Origin: Pseudodonghicola flavimaris
GTDB taxonomy: Bacteria; Pseudomonadota; Alphaproteobacteria; Rhodobacterales; Rhodobacteraceae
Assembly (NCBI RefSeq): GCF_030164425.1
Contig: NZ_JASNJD010000001.1
Coordinates: 475,238 to 539,237, forward strand
Direction of reading: 5' to 3'
Length of the DNA stretch: 64,000 bases
Shown: piece after piece, positions 27,427 through 36,593 of the stretch
Numbering within the stretch: position 1 is the first letter of the stretch
Layout of the letters: the number at the start of each line of letters is the position of its first letter
The notes under the pieces: generated by a model
What the model was told of the DNA's origin: nothing
The model's input: only the letters and a program-made list of their open reading frames with translations
Databases searched by the model: none
Made by a program: the position numbers and the translations under genes

Positions 27427-28521
27427 CGGGTCTTCCTCGGTTGAGTTTTGGCTTGGGCGGGGGGAACAGACGGCGGTCGGGGGGGCCTCCCGGCCGTCGT
27501 CCTTTCTTTCCACGGGCGGCGGCGCGAGGGTGCCGCCGGCGCGAAAAGTGAAGGGCAGGGGCGGCTGCTGCTGCAGCTCGCCACCCTGCATGGCGTTCAG
27601 AAGCGTCGCGGCCGCCTGACGGCCCATCGCTTCGGGATCGGTCTCGATGGTGGCCAGCGGGCGTTCCAGCAGCCGGCCGATGCCGATGCCGTCGAACCCC
27701 GCGACCGAAAGATCCTGCGGCACCCGCCAGCCCAGGTGCCGGGCCGCCTGCTGTACCGCGATGGCGAGAAAATCGTTGGAGGCGAAGATCGCCGTCAGCC
27801 CGGTTTCCGCCGCCAGCGTCCGGGCCAGCGCCTCAGGCCGGGCGGCATCGCTTTCGCTCAGCTCGATCAGTACCGGATCGGCCAGGCCGCGGGCCCGGCA
27901 TTCGGCGCGGAAGCCGTCATAGCGGTTGCGCGACCGGTCCGAGCTGGAGAACCGCAGCGCCAGAAAGCCGGTGCGGCGATGGCCGAGCGCGGCGAATTGC
28001 CGGGCGACCTCGCGCGCGGCGGCGCGGTTGTCGACATAGGCGGAAGCGAAGCCCGGCAGCGGATCGTGAAACATCAGCGCCACCGGCAGGGCGCGGGCCC
28101 GGGCCTGTGCCAGCGCCGGGTTGGCAGCGGGGCTGGCGACGGTGGCGATCAGCCCGTCGACCTCCTTGCCCAGGAGCATCCGCAGCAGATCCTCGTCCCG
28201 GTCGGCATCGTAGTTCGAACTGGCGACCAGCAGCTGATAGCCGGCCGCCTGCAGATCCTCCTGCGCGCCCTGAACCGCCTCGGCGAAGACGGGATTGGCG
28301 AGCGAGGGGACCAGGCAGCCGACGGTCATCGACCGGCGGCTCTGCAGGGCGCGGCCGATGGCCGAAAACGAAAACCCCATCTCGCGCGCGGCCCGTTCCA
28401 CCCGGTCGCGGATCTCGGCGCTGGCAGGGCCGGAATTGTTCAGCACTCGACTCGCCGTCGAGATGCCGCAGCCGGCGGCACGGGCGACATCCTTGATGGT
28501 GACTTTCGGGGGCTGAGACAT
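27427..28521 (-). CDS. LacI-family regulator, without a stop before the binding-protein gene
   Basis: A LacI/GalR repressor. The HTH (VTIKDVARAAGCGISTASRV) and hinge helix (GRALQSRRS) are followed by a periplasmic-binding-like effector domain (VGCLVPSLANPVFAEAV; GFDGIGIGRLLERPLATIE). The domain naturally ends near RAGGTLAPP, yet the frame continues through about 30 low-complexity residues into the start of the binding protein. G-runs of 7 (27479-27485) and 6 (27459-27464) lie in this linker, and a one-base shift there reaches a TGA overlapping the next ATG. It may be a real fusion, an indel or an assembly error. A palindromic operator lies 14 bp upstream of the start. Confidence 0.85.
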
Positions 28522-28534
28522 CGGGTCGCCTGCT

Positions 28535-28548
28535 TGGAAACGTTTCCA
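28535..28548. promoter_or_regulatory. LacI-family operator (perfect palindrome)
   Basis: TGGAAACGTTTCCA is a perfect 14-bp palindrome with the central CG typical of LacI/GalR operators. It sits 14 bp ahead of the LacI start codon, where binding would block transcription or initiation of the regulator and the transporter operon behind it, so autoregulation is likely. Confidence 0.8.
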
Positions 28549-28680
28549 GGCGGAGATAACAGCGATTCGAAACAGGGATGTGACACTCAGGGGAAATCGC
28601 CGCGACACCGGGGATGGGCCCGGCATGAGCACCGCGCGGCCGGGATGCCGCACAGGCAGAGAGAGGCGCCCCGGGACGGC

Positions 28681-29670
28681 TCAGCCGCGCCGTGCGATCC
28701 CCAGCGTCTTCATCTTGCGATAGAGCGTGGCACGGCTGATCCCCAGTGCCGCTGCGGCCCGGGTCACATTGCCATGGGCGCGATGCAGCGCGCGGGTCAC
28801 CTCCGACCGCAGGGCGCGGTCCAGGTCGGCGCCGCGATCGGCGCTGTCGCCCAGCAGGTCGGCCATCAGATCGGTGAGCGGCTGGCGGTCGTCCAGATCG
28901 GCGGCGGAGAGCTTCAGCGCCCGGCGCGCGGCGCGGTTGGCCCCGATCACCAGATCGTCGCGGTCCACCGCCAGCAGGCTGGGGCCGCTGCCCGGCTCGG
29001 TCCCCAGCGTGACGATCCGGGCGCCGGAAAACGCAGTGTGAAACAGCGCGGTGCTGGCCTGCACTGCGGCGTCCTGAATTGCCAGCGCCATCAGCCGGGC
29101 CTGCACATCGCTGAGATCCTCGCGCGAGGAGGAGATGTTCAGCACCCCCGCCAGGCTGCCATCGGCGGCCTCGACCGGCGCGCCGATGCAGATCAGCGGC
29201 AGGTTGCGGGCAAAGAAATGCTGATCGCGCCAGATCACCGTGGCGCGGCCATCGGCCAGGCAGGTGCCGATCGCATTGGTGCCCTCGGCGGCCTCGGACC
29301 AGTCGGCGCCGACCGACAAGCCGGCCAGGCCGAACAGCTCTCCGTCTGCGGCGCGGGTGCGCTGTTCCAGGATCAGCCCGTGGCGGTCGGCCAGCAGCAG
29401 CGAGCTGCCGGTATCGAGGATACCGCCGGCGAGCCGGTCCATCACCGGCAGGCTGGCCTGCAACAGCGCCTCGGCGCGGTCGCGGTGCTGGCGGATCAGC
29501 GGCTGTTCCAGACGCGGCGGGCGGGTCAGGGTCTTTGGGTCCAGCCGGTGGTGCAGCAGCGAGCGCCGCCAGGAGGCGGCGATGACAGAGCGGCCCGGCT
29601 GCGACGAGCGTGCGGCCTCTTCGATCATCTCGGCGTGCTGAGCGGGCGATCCCAGAAGCAACTGTGCCAT
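28681..29670 (-). CDS. GAF/Fis-type regulator (AcoR-like, no AAA+ domain)
   Basis: A 329-aa regulator. The N-terminal half resembles the AcoR sensor region (SWRRSLLHHRLDP; GTNAIGTCLADGRATVIWRDQHF; APVEAADGSLAGVLNIS), and the C-terminus is a Fis-type HTH (VTRALHRAHGNVTRAAAALG). The sigma-54 ATPase domain normally between them is missing (no GAFTGA or Walker motifs), so it cannot be a classical enhancer-binding activator. It diverges from the dehydrogenase genes at 29956 and is their likely regulator, perhaps sensing an alcohol or aldehyde. Confidence 0.85.
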   Translation of the reverse strand: MAQLLLGSPAQHAEMIEEAARSSQPGRSVIAASWRRSLLHHRLDPKTLTRPPRLEQPLIRQHRDRAEALLQASLPVMDRLAGGILDTGSSLLLADRHGLILEQRTRAADGELFGLAGLSVGADWSEAAEGTNAIGTCLADGRATVIWRDQHFFARNLPLICIGAPVEAADGSLAGVLNISSSREDLSDVQARLMALAIQDAAVQASTALFHTAFSGARIVTLGTEPGSGPSLLAVDRDDLVIGANRAARRALKLSAADLDDRQPLTDLMADLLGDSADRGADLDRALRSEVTRALHRAHGNVTRAAAALGISRATLYRKMKTLGIARRG

Positions 29671-29955
29671 GACCCTCGTTCTCCAACCCCGGTGCCGGCT
29701 CCGCCAGGCGGCGCGCGCCCGCGGTCATCTCTATCCGGGGTATCTGGCGTGAATGCGGCGGGATTTCCACCGCGCGGGCCGGCGGAAAAGCGGCACCGTT
29801 GAGAAACATCGCGAAAACGTCTCATTTGTGATACAGTGCTTCTGCGACAGTTCGCGGCCCCGCCCGGGGCGCGGTTGTTTTCCCGCCCCGGTGGCGCGCA
29901 TCAGAACGGATCGCCTGTTCCAAAGGCTCACACGTTCAGAAGAGATTGATGCCAC
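29671..29955. promoter_or_regulatory. Divergent promoter region with interrupted palindrome
   Basis: This 285-bp gap lies between the AcoR-like gene and the dehydrogenase operon. The clearest element is 29800-29824: TGAGA and TCTCA arms 15 bases apart around a central TCGCGA, a candidate site for the Fis-type regulator. No convincing -24/-12 sigma-54 promoter is seen, in keeping with the regulator's missing ATPase domain. Confidence 0.45.
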
Positions 29956-31260
29956 ATGCTAAAATCCAAACTCGCTGCTCTCGGCCTGGCAGCGGTGGTC
30001 GTGGCGGGGGCGTTCGGCGTTTATGCCTATCGCAGTCCCTTGCCGGAGATGGCCGCCGCCGACCGACCGGCCTTCCCCCCGGAGATCATCGAAAAGGGCC
30101 GTGTGCTGGCTGCGGCCGGCTATTGTGCCACCTGCCACACCGCCAAGGATGGTGCGCCCTATGCGGGGAACTACCCCGTGGTGACTGATTTCGGAACCAT
30201 CTATGCCTCGAACCTGACGCCGGACGCGGAGACCGGGATCGGGCGCTGGTCGCCGACGGCCTTCCGCCGCGCCATGCAGGAGGGGGTCGATCGCGCGGGA
30301 CGCCATCTGTTCCCGGCCTTCCCCTTCGACCATTTCACCAAGATGACGGATGCGGACGTGGATGCGATCTATGCCTATCTGATGTCCGAGGTGGCGCCGG
30401 TGCGCGAAGCGACCCGCGAGCCGACCATTCCCTTCCCGCTGAACCAGCGGATCCTGCAGGCGGGCTGGGCGCTGATCTTCGTCGATTTCGGCCGCTATGA
30501 GCCCGATCCGTCGAAATCCGAGGCGTGGAACCGCGGCGCCTATCTGGCCGAGGGCGTGGCCCACTGCGGCGCCTGTCACACGCCGCGCAACCGCGTCGGG
30601 GCGGAGATCGCCAGCCAGCACTACGCCGGCGCCAGCATCGATGCCTGGACCGCGCCGGCGCTGACCGCCGAGAACCCCTCCGGGCTGCCCTGGACGGCGG
30701 CGGAATTCACCCGCTATCTGACAGCTGGCGCCGGCCTCTATCACGGCGTGGCCGCCGGTCCGATGGGGCCAGTGGTCCATGCCGGCATCCGCGAACTGCC
30801 TCAGGACGATATCGCCGCCATCGGCACCTACCTGGGCGACCTCGTCGGCGCGCCCGACAGCGATCCGGCGACGAGCCCGGTTCTGGCGGCGAGCCTGAAG
30901 GCCGGGGCGCCCGATCCGCTCTATCGCCGCGATCTGGGCGAACGGCTCTATGCCTCCAGTTGCGCATCCTGCCATTACAACGCCTCCGCCTCGACGCTGT
31001 CGGCGGAGCGGCCGGAGCTTGGCATCAACTCCGCCATCCGGATGGAGGACCCGTCGAACCTGATCCACGTGATCCTGGACGGTGTCGCCGCGGACGAAGG
31101 GGCGGCGGGGGTGGTGATGCCCGCCTATCGCGAGGCGCTCAGCGACGATCAGATCGCCGCCATCGCCGCCTATTTGCGCGCCAGCCGCACCGATCTGCCG
31201 GCCTGGCCGGATCTCGACAAGGCCGTGGCAGAAACCCGCGCCCATGTCGGAACCCATTGA
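29956..31260 (+). CDS. Triheme cytochrome c subunit of periplasmic alcohol/aldehyde dehydrogenase
   Basis: A 434-aa membrane-anchored cytochrome. Three heme c sites are visible: CATCH (about residue 57), CGACH (about 209) and CASCH (about 337). The N-terminus is a single hydrophobic anchor (LAALGLAAVVVAGAFGVYAY). It matches the cytochrome subunits of acetic-acid-bacterium-type aldehyde and alcohol dehydrogenases, passing electrons from the Mo/Fe-S subunits to the respiratory chain at the periplasmic face. The 2Fe-2S gene follows 12 bp later. Confidence 0.93.
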   Translation: MLKSKLAALGLAAVVVAGAFGVYAYRSPLPEMAAADRPAFPPEIIEKGRVLAAAGYCATCHTAKDGAPYAGNYPVVTDFGTIYASNLTPDAETGIGRWSPTAFRRAMQEGVDRAGRHLFPAFPFDHFTKMTDADVDAIYAYLMSEVAPVREATREPTIPFPLNQRILQAGWALIFVDFGRYEPDPSKSEAWNRGAYLAEGVAHCGACHTPRNRVGAEIASQHYAGASIDAWTAPALTAENPSGLPWTAAEFTRYLTAGAGLYHGVAAGPMGPVVHAGIRELPQDDIAAIGTYLGDLVGAPDSDPATSPVLAASLKAGAPDPLYRRDLGERLYASSCASCHYNASASTLSAERPELGINSAIRMEDPSNLIHVILDGVAADEGAAGVVMPAYREALSDDQIAAIAAYLRASRTDLPAWPDLDKAVAETRAHVGTH

Positions 31261-31272
31261 GAGGACTAAGAA

Positions 31273-31746
31273 ATGATCGAGCTTACCATCAACGGACGCC
31301 AGGTCAGCCTCGACGCCGATCCGGATATGCCGCTGCTCTGGGCGATCCGTGACGAAATCGGACTGATCGGCACCAAATACGGCTGCGGCATCGGCATGTG
31401 TGGTGCCTGCACCGTTCACGTCGGCGGCCGTCCGACCCGCAGCTGCATCACGCCGCTGAAGGATGTCGCCGGCGCCGAGATCACCACCATCGAGGGGCTC
31501 GACCCGGAGGGTCAGCACCCGGTGCAACAGGCCTGGCAGGCGCTGCAGGTGCCGCAATGCGGCTATTGTCAATCGGGCCAGATCATGACCGCCGCCGCCA
31601 TGCTGCGCGACATCCCCGATCCCACCGATGCCGATATCGACGCGGTGATGACCGGCAACCTCTGCCGCTGCATGACCTATAACCGGATCCGCGCCGCCGT
31701 GCGCGAGGCCGCCGCCACCCTGCGCAAAGAGGTGACCCATGACTGA
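31273..31746 (+). CDS. (2Fe-2S)-binding subunit of xanthine-dehydrogenase-family enzyme
   Basis: A 157-aa ferredoxin-like subunit. The plant-type cluster ligands lie in [16 protein letters not shown] (about residues 38-53) and the second cluster's in CGYCQSGQI and [11 protein letters not shown]. It relays electrons from the molybdenum cofactor to the cytochrome. It has no signal peptide and is probably exported with the Tat-bearing large subunit. The large-subunit gene overlaps its end by eight bases. Confidence 0.95.
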   Translation: MIELTINGRQVSLDADPDMPLLWAIRDEIGLIGTKYGCGIGMCGACTVHVGGRPTRSCITPLKDVAGAEITTIEGLDPEGQHPVQQAWQALQVPQCGYCQSGQIMTAAAMLRDIPDPTDADIDAVMTGNLCRCMTYNRIRAAVREAAATLRKEVTHD

Positions 31747-34066
31747 GCATCGCCGTTTTCCGCCGCACAAGGCGCCGCTGCCGCAGCTCAGCCGTCGCGG
31801 GTTCCTGATTTCGATGTGCGCCTCGGGCGCCGTCTTCGGCTTCCCCAGATCGGGGCAGGCGGCGATGGATCCGGCCGTGGCCGGCGGGGTGCCGGTGGAG
31901 GCCGCCGGCGCCAGATACGAGCCGGCGATCTGGTACTGGATCGACGGCGCCGGCAAGGTCAACGTCAACATCATCCGTGCGGAGATGGGCCAGCACGTGG
32001 GCACCGCCATCGCCCGGATTCTGGCCGATGAACTGGGGGCGAACTGGGACGACGTCCACATCACCCATGTCGATACCGATCCCAAATGGGGCCTCATGGT
32101 CACCGGCGGCAGCTGGTCGGTGTGGATGAGCTGGCCGGTCTATCGTCAGGCCGGGGCCGCCGGCCGCATCGCCCTGGCCGAGACCGCCGCCGCGCTCTGG
32201 GGCGTGACGGTCGAGGAGGTCACCGTCGGCAACGGCAGGGTCACCGCCGGCGAGAGAAGCGCCGGTTTCGGCGAGCTGGTCAGCGCCGGCATCAGCCGCA
32301 GCTTTACCGAGGACGAGCTGGCGGCGCTGCCGCTGAAACCGCATGGGGAGCTGACGCTGCTGGGGCGCGAGCTGAAGGCGCTCGACATCGCCGGCAAGAC
32401 CAGCGGTCAGACCGTCTACGGCATCGATGCCCGGGTCGAGGGGATGCTGCATGGCGCCCCGATCCTGCCGCCCTACCGCTATGGCTGCAAGGTCACCGGC
32501 GTCGACGACAGCGGCGCCAAGGCGGTCAAAGGCTATCGCCAGAGCCTGGTGCTGGAGGATCCCTCGGGCACCGCGCCCGGCTGGGTCATGGTGATCGCCG
32601 ACAGCCACTGGGCGGCGGAAAAGGCCGCCCGGCTGGTCCGGGTCAGCTATGACACCAGCGCCGCCGCCCGCGCTAGCGAGGCCGAGCTGCAGGCAGAGAA
32701 CAGGCGCCTGATCGACGATCCGGCCACCGGTTCGATCCTCGATACCGGCAACACCGATGTCGATCCGGTCTTTGCCGCGGCGGCGGATACCTTTGAGGCG
32801 GAATACGCCACCCAGACCGTGCTGCACTTCCAGCTGGAGCCGCTGAACGCGCTGGTGTTTCTCGGCGACGACGGGGTCTGGCAGGTCCATACCGGCAACC
32901 AGTGGCAATCGCTCTGCCTGCCGTGGATCCAGACCGCGCTCGGCGTCGGCGACGGCGAGGTGATCATGCGCAGCTACATGCTGGGGGGCGGTTTCGGCCG
33001 GCGTCTGAACGGTGATTACATCGTGCCGGTGGCGCTGGCGTCGCAGGCACTCGGCGGCACGCCGGTCAAGATGGTGATGTCGCGTGAAAGCGATGTGCAT
33101 TTCGATTCCGTGCGCCCGCCGACCCTGTCACGGCTGAAGATGGCCTTTGATGCCGATCACACCGTCACCGCGATGGACACCGCCGTGGCCTCCGGCTGGC
33201 CGACCAAGGTCATGCTGCCGGGTTTCATGCCGATGGGCGTGAACGGGGAGCCCTACGACCCCTTCGCCTCCGACGGGGCAGACCACTGGTACGAGGTCGG
33301 CGCCCAGCGGGCGCGGGCGATCTCGAACGAACTGGCAGAGTCGGTGTTCCGTCCCGGCTGGCTGCGCTCGGTATCGCCGGGCTGGATCAACTTCGCGGTG
33401 GAAAGCTTCATGGACGAGGCTGCCCATCACATCGGCGCCGATCCATTGCAGTTCCGGCTGGATCATTTCACCGCAGCGGGCCGCAATGCCGGTTCCGCCC
33501 CGAATGCGGTCGGCGGCGCCAGCCGTCAGGCGGCGGTGCTGGCGCGGGTGGCGGAGCTGTCGGGCTACGGCCGCACCGATCTGCCGGCAGATACCGCCAT
33601 CGGCCTCGCCACCACCTACGGCCAGTCGCGGTCGATGCCGACCTGGGTCGGCGGCGCGGCGCAGCTGCGGGTGGATCGTGCCACCGGCTATATCGATCTG
33701 CAGAAGCTGTGGCTGGTGGTCGATTGCGGCACCGTGGTCGATCCGAACGGCGCCCGGGCACAGGTCGAGGGCGGCGCCATGTGGGGGGTCTCCATGGCGC
33801 TCTACGAGGGCACCGCATTCGCCGATGGCCGGGTCGAGGATACCAACCTCGACAGCTACACGCCGCTGCGGATGATGGACGCGCCGGAGATCGAGATCGA
33901 GATGGTGGAAAGCACCGAGGTTCCGACAGGTCTGGGTGAGCCCGGCACCACCGTCGTCGCCCCGGCCATCGCCAACGCGATCTTCAACGCGGTGGGCATC
34001 CGGATGCGGCATCTGCCGATCACGCCGGAAGCGGTGCGCCAGGCGCTGGAGACAGCGAAAAGCTGA
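31739..34066 (+). CDS. Molybdopterin-binding large subunit (IorB/aldehyde-dehydrogenase type)
   Basis: A 775-aa catalytic subunit of the isoquinoline-1-oxidoreductase-beta class. The N-terminus carries a twin-arginine signal ([20 protein letters not shown]), so the holoenzyme is periplasmic. Cofactor-binding signatures include [14 protein letters not shown] (about residue 415) and the C-terminal [20 protein letters not shown] with the usual catalytic glutamate region. With the 2Fe-2S and triheme cytochrome genes it forms a three-part dehydrogenase, most likely for aldehydes; related enzymes hydroxylate N-heterocycles. A strong hairpin follows at 34079. Confidence 0.92.
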   Translation: MTEHRRFPPHKAPLPQLSRRGFLISMCASGAVFGFPRSGQAAMDPAVAGGVPVEAAGARYEPAIWYWIDGAGKVNVNIIRAEMGQHVGTAIARILADELGANWDDVHITHVDTDPKWGLMVTGGSWSVWMSWPVYRQAGAAGRIALAETAAALWGVTVEEVTVGNGRVTAGERSAGFGELVSAGISRSFTEDELAALPLKPHGELTLLGRELKALDIAGKTSGQTVYGIDARVEGMLHGAPILPPYRYGCKVTGVDDSGAKAVKGYRQSLVLEDPSGTAPGWVMVIADSHWAAEKAARLVRVSYDTSAAARASEAELQAENRRLIDDPATGSILDTGNTDVDPVFAAAADTFEAEYATQTVLHFQLEPLNALVFLGDDGVWQVHTGNQWQSLCLPWIQTALGVGDGEVIMRSYMLGGGFGRRLNGDYIVPVALASQALGGTPVKMVMSRESDVHFDSVRPPTLSRLKMAFDADHTVTAMDTAVASGWPTKVMLPGFMPMGVNGEPYDPFASDGADHWYEVGAQRARAISNELAESVFRPGWLRSVSPGWINFAVESFMDEAAHHIGADPLQFRLDHFTAAGRNAGSAPNAVGGASRQAAVLARVAELSGYGRTDLPADTAIGLATTYGQSRSMPTWVGGAAQLRVDRATGYIDLQKLWLVVDCGTVVDPNGARAQVEGGAMWGVSMALYEGTAFADGRVEDTNLDSYTPLRMMDAPEIEIEMVESTEVPTGLGEPGTTVVAPAIANAIFNAVGIRMRHLPITPEAVRQALETAKS

Positions 34067-34078
34067 CCCGTGGCCTTG

Positions 34079-34111
34079 CCGGGGCAGGGGGCGTAACGCC
34101 CTTTGCCCCGG
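34079..34111 (+). terminator. Hairpin after dehydrogenase operon
   Basis: Arms CCGGGGCA (34079-34086) and TGCCCCGG (34104-34111) pair perfectly, with an inner GGGCG/CGCCC pairing (34089-34093 with 34097-34101). No U-tract follows, so termination might need Rho or be partial. It lies 12 bp after the molybdopterin-subunit stop. Confidence 0.5.
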
Positions 34112-34198
34112 CCCGGACGGGGGCGCTGGCAGATGCGGCCGAGATCGGCACATCAGCCCCTTGCACGCCCCAGCCGGAATGGGTAAGCAGAGCGCCAC

Positions 34199-34274
<76 letters not shown>

Positions 34275-34326
34275 GATCTTAAAAGATATTCTTCCTTTTT
34301 ACGAAGTGCTCCTAGGTCGTTTGAAC

Positions 34327-35328
34327 CTAAGTCCGCGTCTTCAGGTTCATGAAGTCCAGCACGTTCACGGCGTCCTGCATGTGCTCCGGAAGGTATCGGC
34401 CATAGGTCGAGAATGTGATCGACGTATTGCTGTGTCCCAGCACCTGAGACACCTTTTCAAGAGGGATGCCATTCGCCAGCATCGTGACGGCCGCGGTGTG
34501 CCGCAGATCGTGGATCCGAACATGGCCGATTCCTGAGCGCGTGACGGCGCTCTGGACCCCCTTGCGGATCGACCCGACCTGCCTCCCTGCATATTCGATC
34601 ACGTGGTCGCTCAGCGCCGCCCGGTGCGCCACGTCGAGCGCGGCGCGGGTGCTGCTGTTCATCGGGACCACGGCGCGGCCTTTCCTGGTGGCGGAATCGT
34701 CCAGCCGTAGGTTGATGCTGCCGCGCTCAAAATCGACCCGATCCCATGTGAGGTCGAGGATAGCGCCGACCCGGCCGGCCGTGCCAAGAAGCAGGATCAG
34801 CGCCAGCCTGATATGTGGTTCGATGGCTGCGTCAATCAGCGCACGCGCCTCTCCGGCATTCAGGATGCGCTTGTCCGTCTGCGGCTTTGCTGGACGCCAC
34901 AGCGTCGGCGCTGCGCCTTTTCCCAGGTGGAAATTCAGCGCAGATTGGAGATGCCCGATCTCGGTGTGGATACTGCCTTGAGAGATGCCAGCAGCTCGGC
35001 GAGAAGCGTCATATGCGCGGCACATGGTCTTGGTCAAATCTTCTGGCCGCAGGTGGCCAAAGTGCGGCAGGATCGCCTTCCCAGTATATCCCATGGTCGT
35101 AGCGGTTGGCTTGTCGCCGAGGTCTTCCCGATAGGCTTCCCATATTTCTGCGATGGTCGGGTCCTTTGGGCGGCTGGCATAGGTGGCCGCCCGATAGACC
35201 TCTAGGGCTTCTGCCTCCGCTTCCTTTCGGGTGCGTGACGCAAGCTGACGACGCACTCGCTTTCCGCCTGGGCCGGTCCAATAGACGCAGAGCCCGCCAC
35301 GCAATCTTCCGATGCTGATGTCTGGCAT
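34327..35328 (-). CDS. int: Tyrosine-recombinase integrase
   Basis: A 333-aa phage integrase. Catalytic residues are visible: Arg in GTAGRVGAILDLTWD, HDLRHTAA (H-x-x-R), the second His in LGHSNTSI and the nucleophilic Tyr in FSTYGRYLP. The N-terminal part contains a SAM-like arm/core-binding domain. ATG 35328 is preferred to 35433 because of the GGAG about eight bases ahead. It sits next to tRNA-Val, its likely attB. The start lies inside the excisionase gene, so the two overlap by 127 bp in different frames. Confidence 0.95.
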   Translation of the reverse strand: MPDISIGRLRGGLCVYWTGPGGKRVRRQLASRTRKEAEAEALEVYRAATYASRPKDPTIAEIWEAYREDLGDKPTATTMGYTGKAILPHFGHLRPEDLTKTMCRAYDASRRAAGISQGSIHTEIGHLQSALNFHLGKGAAPTLWRPAKPQTDKRILNAGEARALIDAAIEPHIRLALILLLGTAGRVGAILDLTWDRVDFERGSINLRLDDSATRKGRAVVPMNSSTRAALDVAHRAALSDHVIEYAGRQVGSIRKGVQSAVTRSGIGHVRIHDLRHTAAVTMLANGIPLEKVSQVLGHSNTSITFSTYGRYLPEHMQDAVNVLDFMNLKTRT

Positions 35329-35477
35329 TCGTAATTCTCCACCGCTTCCCATGGAATTCGGATCATGCGCCCGACCCGGAAGCCGCGCAACTCCCCTCGC
35401 TTGACCATCTGGCGCACGGTCTCCGCGCTGCACTGCCAGCGATCCGCCACCATGTCCAACGTCATCGGCCTGGTCAT
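35202..35477 (-). CDS. xis: Excisionase-like MerR-type HTH protein
   Basis: A 91-aa protein with a winged-helix excisionase domain at its N-terminus (MVADRWQCSAETVRQMVKRG, then GFRVGRMIRIPWEAVENY). A GGGAGGAG ribosome site precedes the ATG. The C-terminal 45 residues overlap the integrase start in another frame and look unstructured. Excisionases bend attachment-site DNA to steer the integrase toward excision. It overlaps the upstream zinc-ribbon gene by four bases. Confidence 0.8.
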   Translation of the reverse strand: MTRPMTLDMVADRWQCSAETVRQMVKRGELRGFRVGRMIRIPWEAVENYECQTSASEDCVAGSASIGPAQAESECVVSLRHAPERKRRQKP

Positions 35478-35671
35478 TTCTCTCCTCCCGTTACGCTCCA
35501 CCCGCAGGCCGAGCACTTCATGCAGTCGATCACCGCGCCCGCGCTGTCGGCCGAAAGCGTCACGATGTCCGACCCGTTGAAGTCCGGCGCGCCGGCGGTG
35601 AGCGTCTGGGCTAGCGCGACGCCTGGGAGCATCTCGGCGCCGCAGCGGCGGCAGGTGGTGGGGGTTGTCAT
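35474..35671 (-). CDS. Small zinc-ribbon phage protein
   Basis: A 65-aa protein with two cysteine pairs, CRRCG near residue 8 and CMKCSACGW near residue 51, suggesting one zinc ribbon. Start and stop overlap both neighbours by four bases (ATGA), which supports it as a real operon member despite its size. Function unknown. Confidence 0.7.
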   Translation of the reverse strand: MTTPTTCRRCGAEMLPGVALAQTLTAGAPDFNGSDIVTLSADSAGAVIDCMKCSACGWSVTGGEK

Positions 35672-36330
35672 GCCGCCACCTCCTGCTCGATCGCCCAGCC
35701 GCCCCACTGGTCGGCCATGGCGTCGGCCAGGCCGGGAAAGAAGCGGCTGCGGATACGGGCGCGCTCCGGTCCCGGGCTGGCGCGGTGGATTTCCGGCCGG
35801 GCAGTGGTGCCGTCCAGTGTGCCGGTCGGGGCCAGCTTCGGCAGGCCGCGCAGCCAAAGGCAGGTGCGCTTCTTCACGTTGTCCGGGCCGTCTTGGTCGG
35901 TGCCGAACTGCCAAGGCTGCACGCTCTGCGCCGCCGGCTCGAAATCGCGGATGCGTTCTTTGGCGTAACGGTGCATCACCGGGTTCTCCACCGCGATGCG
36001 CGGCACTGGCGCGGTCCAGCAATCGGAAAACAGCGCGGCGCCGTCGTCCAGCTCCTTCCACATCTCGGCCTTGGTCCGGCCCGGCGGCGGCACATGCAGC
36101 CAGCGGACGCCGCTGTTGGTCAACCGGGTGCAGGGTGGATGCATGACGCAGAGCAAATCCCAGCGTCCGGGTTCCAGCAGCTCGCGCACGTCGCAGCGGA
36201 TGTGCCGGTTGCTGCCATCGTCGGCGGCCTCGAGGTCGCAGGACCACGCATCATGACCGCGGGCGAGGAAGGCATTTCTGACGATGCCACTCCGCTCGCA
36301 GCCGATCAGTACGCGAAGGGGGCGGGGCAT
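35668..36330 (-). CDS. Phage DNA cytosine methyltransferase-like protein
   Basis: A 220-aa protein resembling short phage C5-type methyltransferases. A SAM-site-like start (LRVLIGCERSGIVRNAF), a PC motif (MHPPCTRLTNSG, about residue 80) and an ENP motif (IAVENPVMHRY) follow the expected order, but the target-recognition part is reduced. It starts at 36330 with GGAGGTG eight bases upstream. It may protect phage DNA from host restriction; catalytic activity is uncertain. Confidence 0.65.
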   Translation of the reverse strand: MPRPLRVLIGCERSGIVRNAFLARGHDAWSCDLEAADDGSNRHIRCDVRELLEPGRWDLLCVMHPPCTRLTNSGVRWLHVPPPGRTKAEMWKELDDGAALFSDCWTAPVPRIAVENPVMHRYAKERIRDFEPAAQSVQPWQFGTDQDGPDNVKKRTCLWLRGLPKLAPTGTLDGTTARPEIHRASPGPERARIRSRFFPGLADAMADQWGGWAIEQEVAA

Positions 36331-36527
36331 TCCGGCACCTCCATCGGACCGACCGTCACCGTTCGGCCGTTGCGAAGGGCCCAATGCATGCGGCCCTCCA
36401 GCGTGGCGCGGTGGCGGTGATTGTCGTGGTCCATCACCTCCTCGCTCTCCTGGACCCCTGTGGCGAGGTTGATCATGCGGACGAAGACGGGCGCTGACAT
36501 GTGCTTGATGCGACTTCGGACGTTCAT
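36306..36527 (-). CDS. Small phage protein of unknown function
   Basis: A 73-aa basic protein (start MNVRSRIKHMS, with GGAGAG six bases ahead). It contains a histidine-rich patch (MDHDNHRHRATLEGRMHW). It overlaps the methylase start by 25 bases and belongs to the leftward early operon. No domain recognised. Confidence 0.6.
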   Translation of the reverse strand: MNVRSRIKHMSAPVFVRMINLATGVQESEEVMDHDNHRHRATLEGRMHWALRNGRTVTVGPMEVPECPAPFAY

Positions 36528-36593
36528 TGTTCTCTCCATCGTTTCCGCTTGGGATGCCGGCCCGGGGGGCGGGCCGGTCACCGAAGGGGAAGG

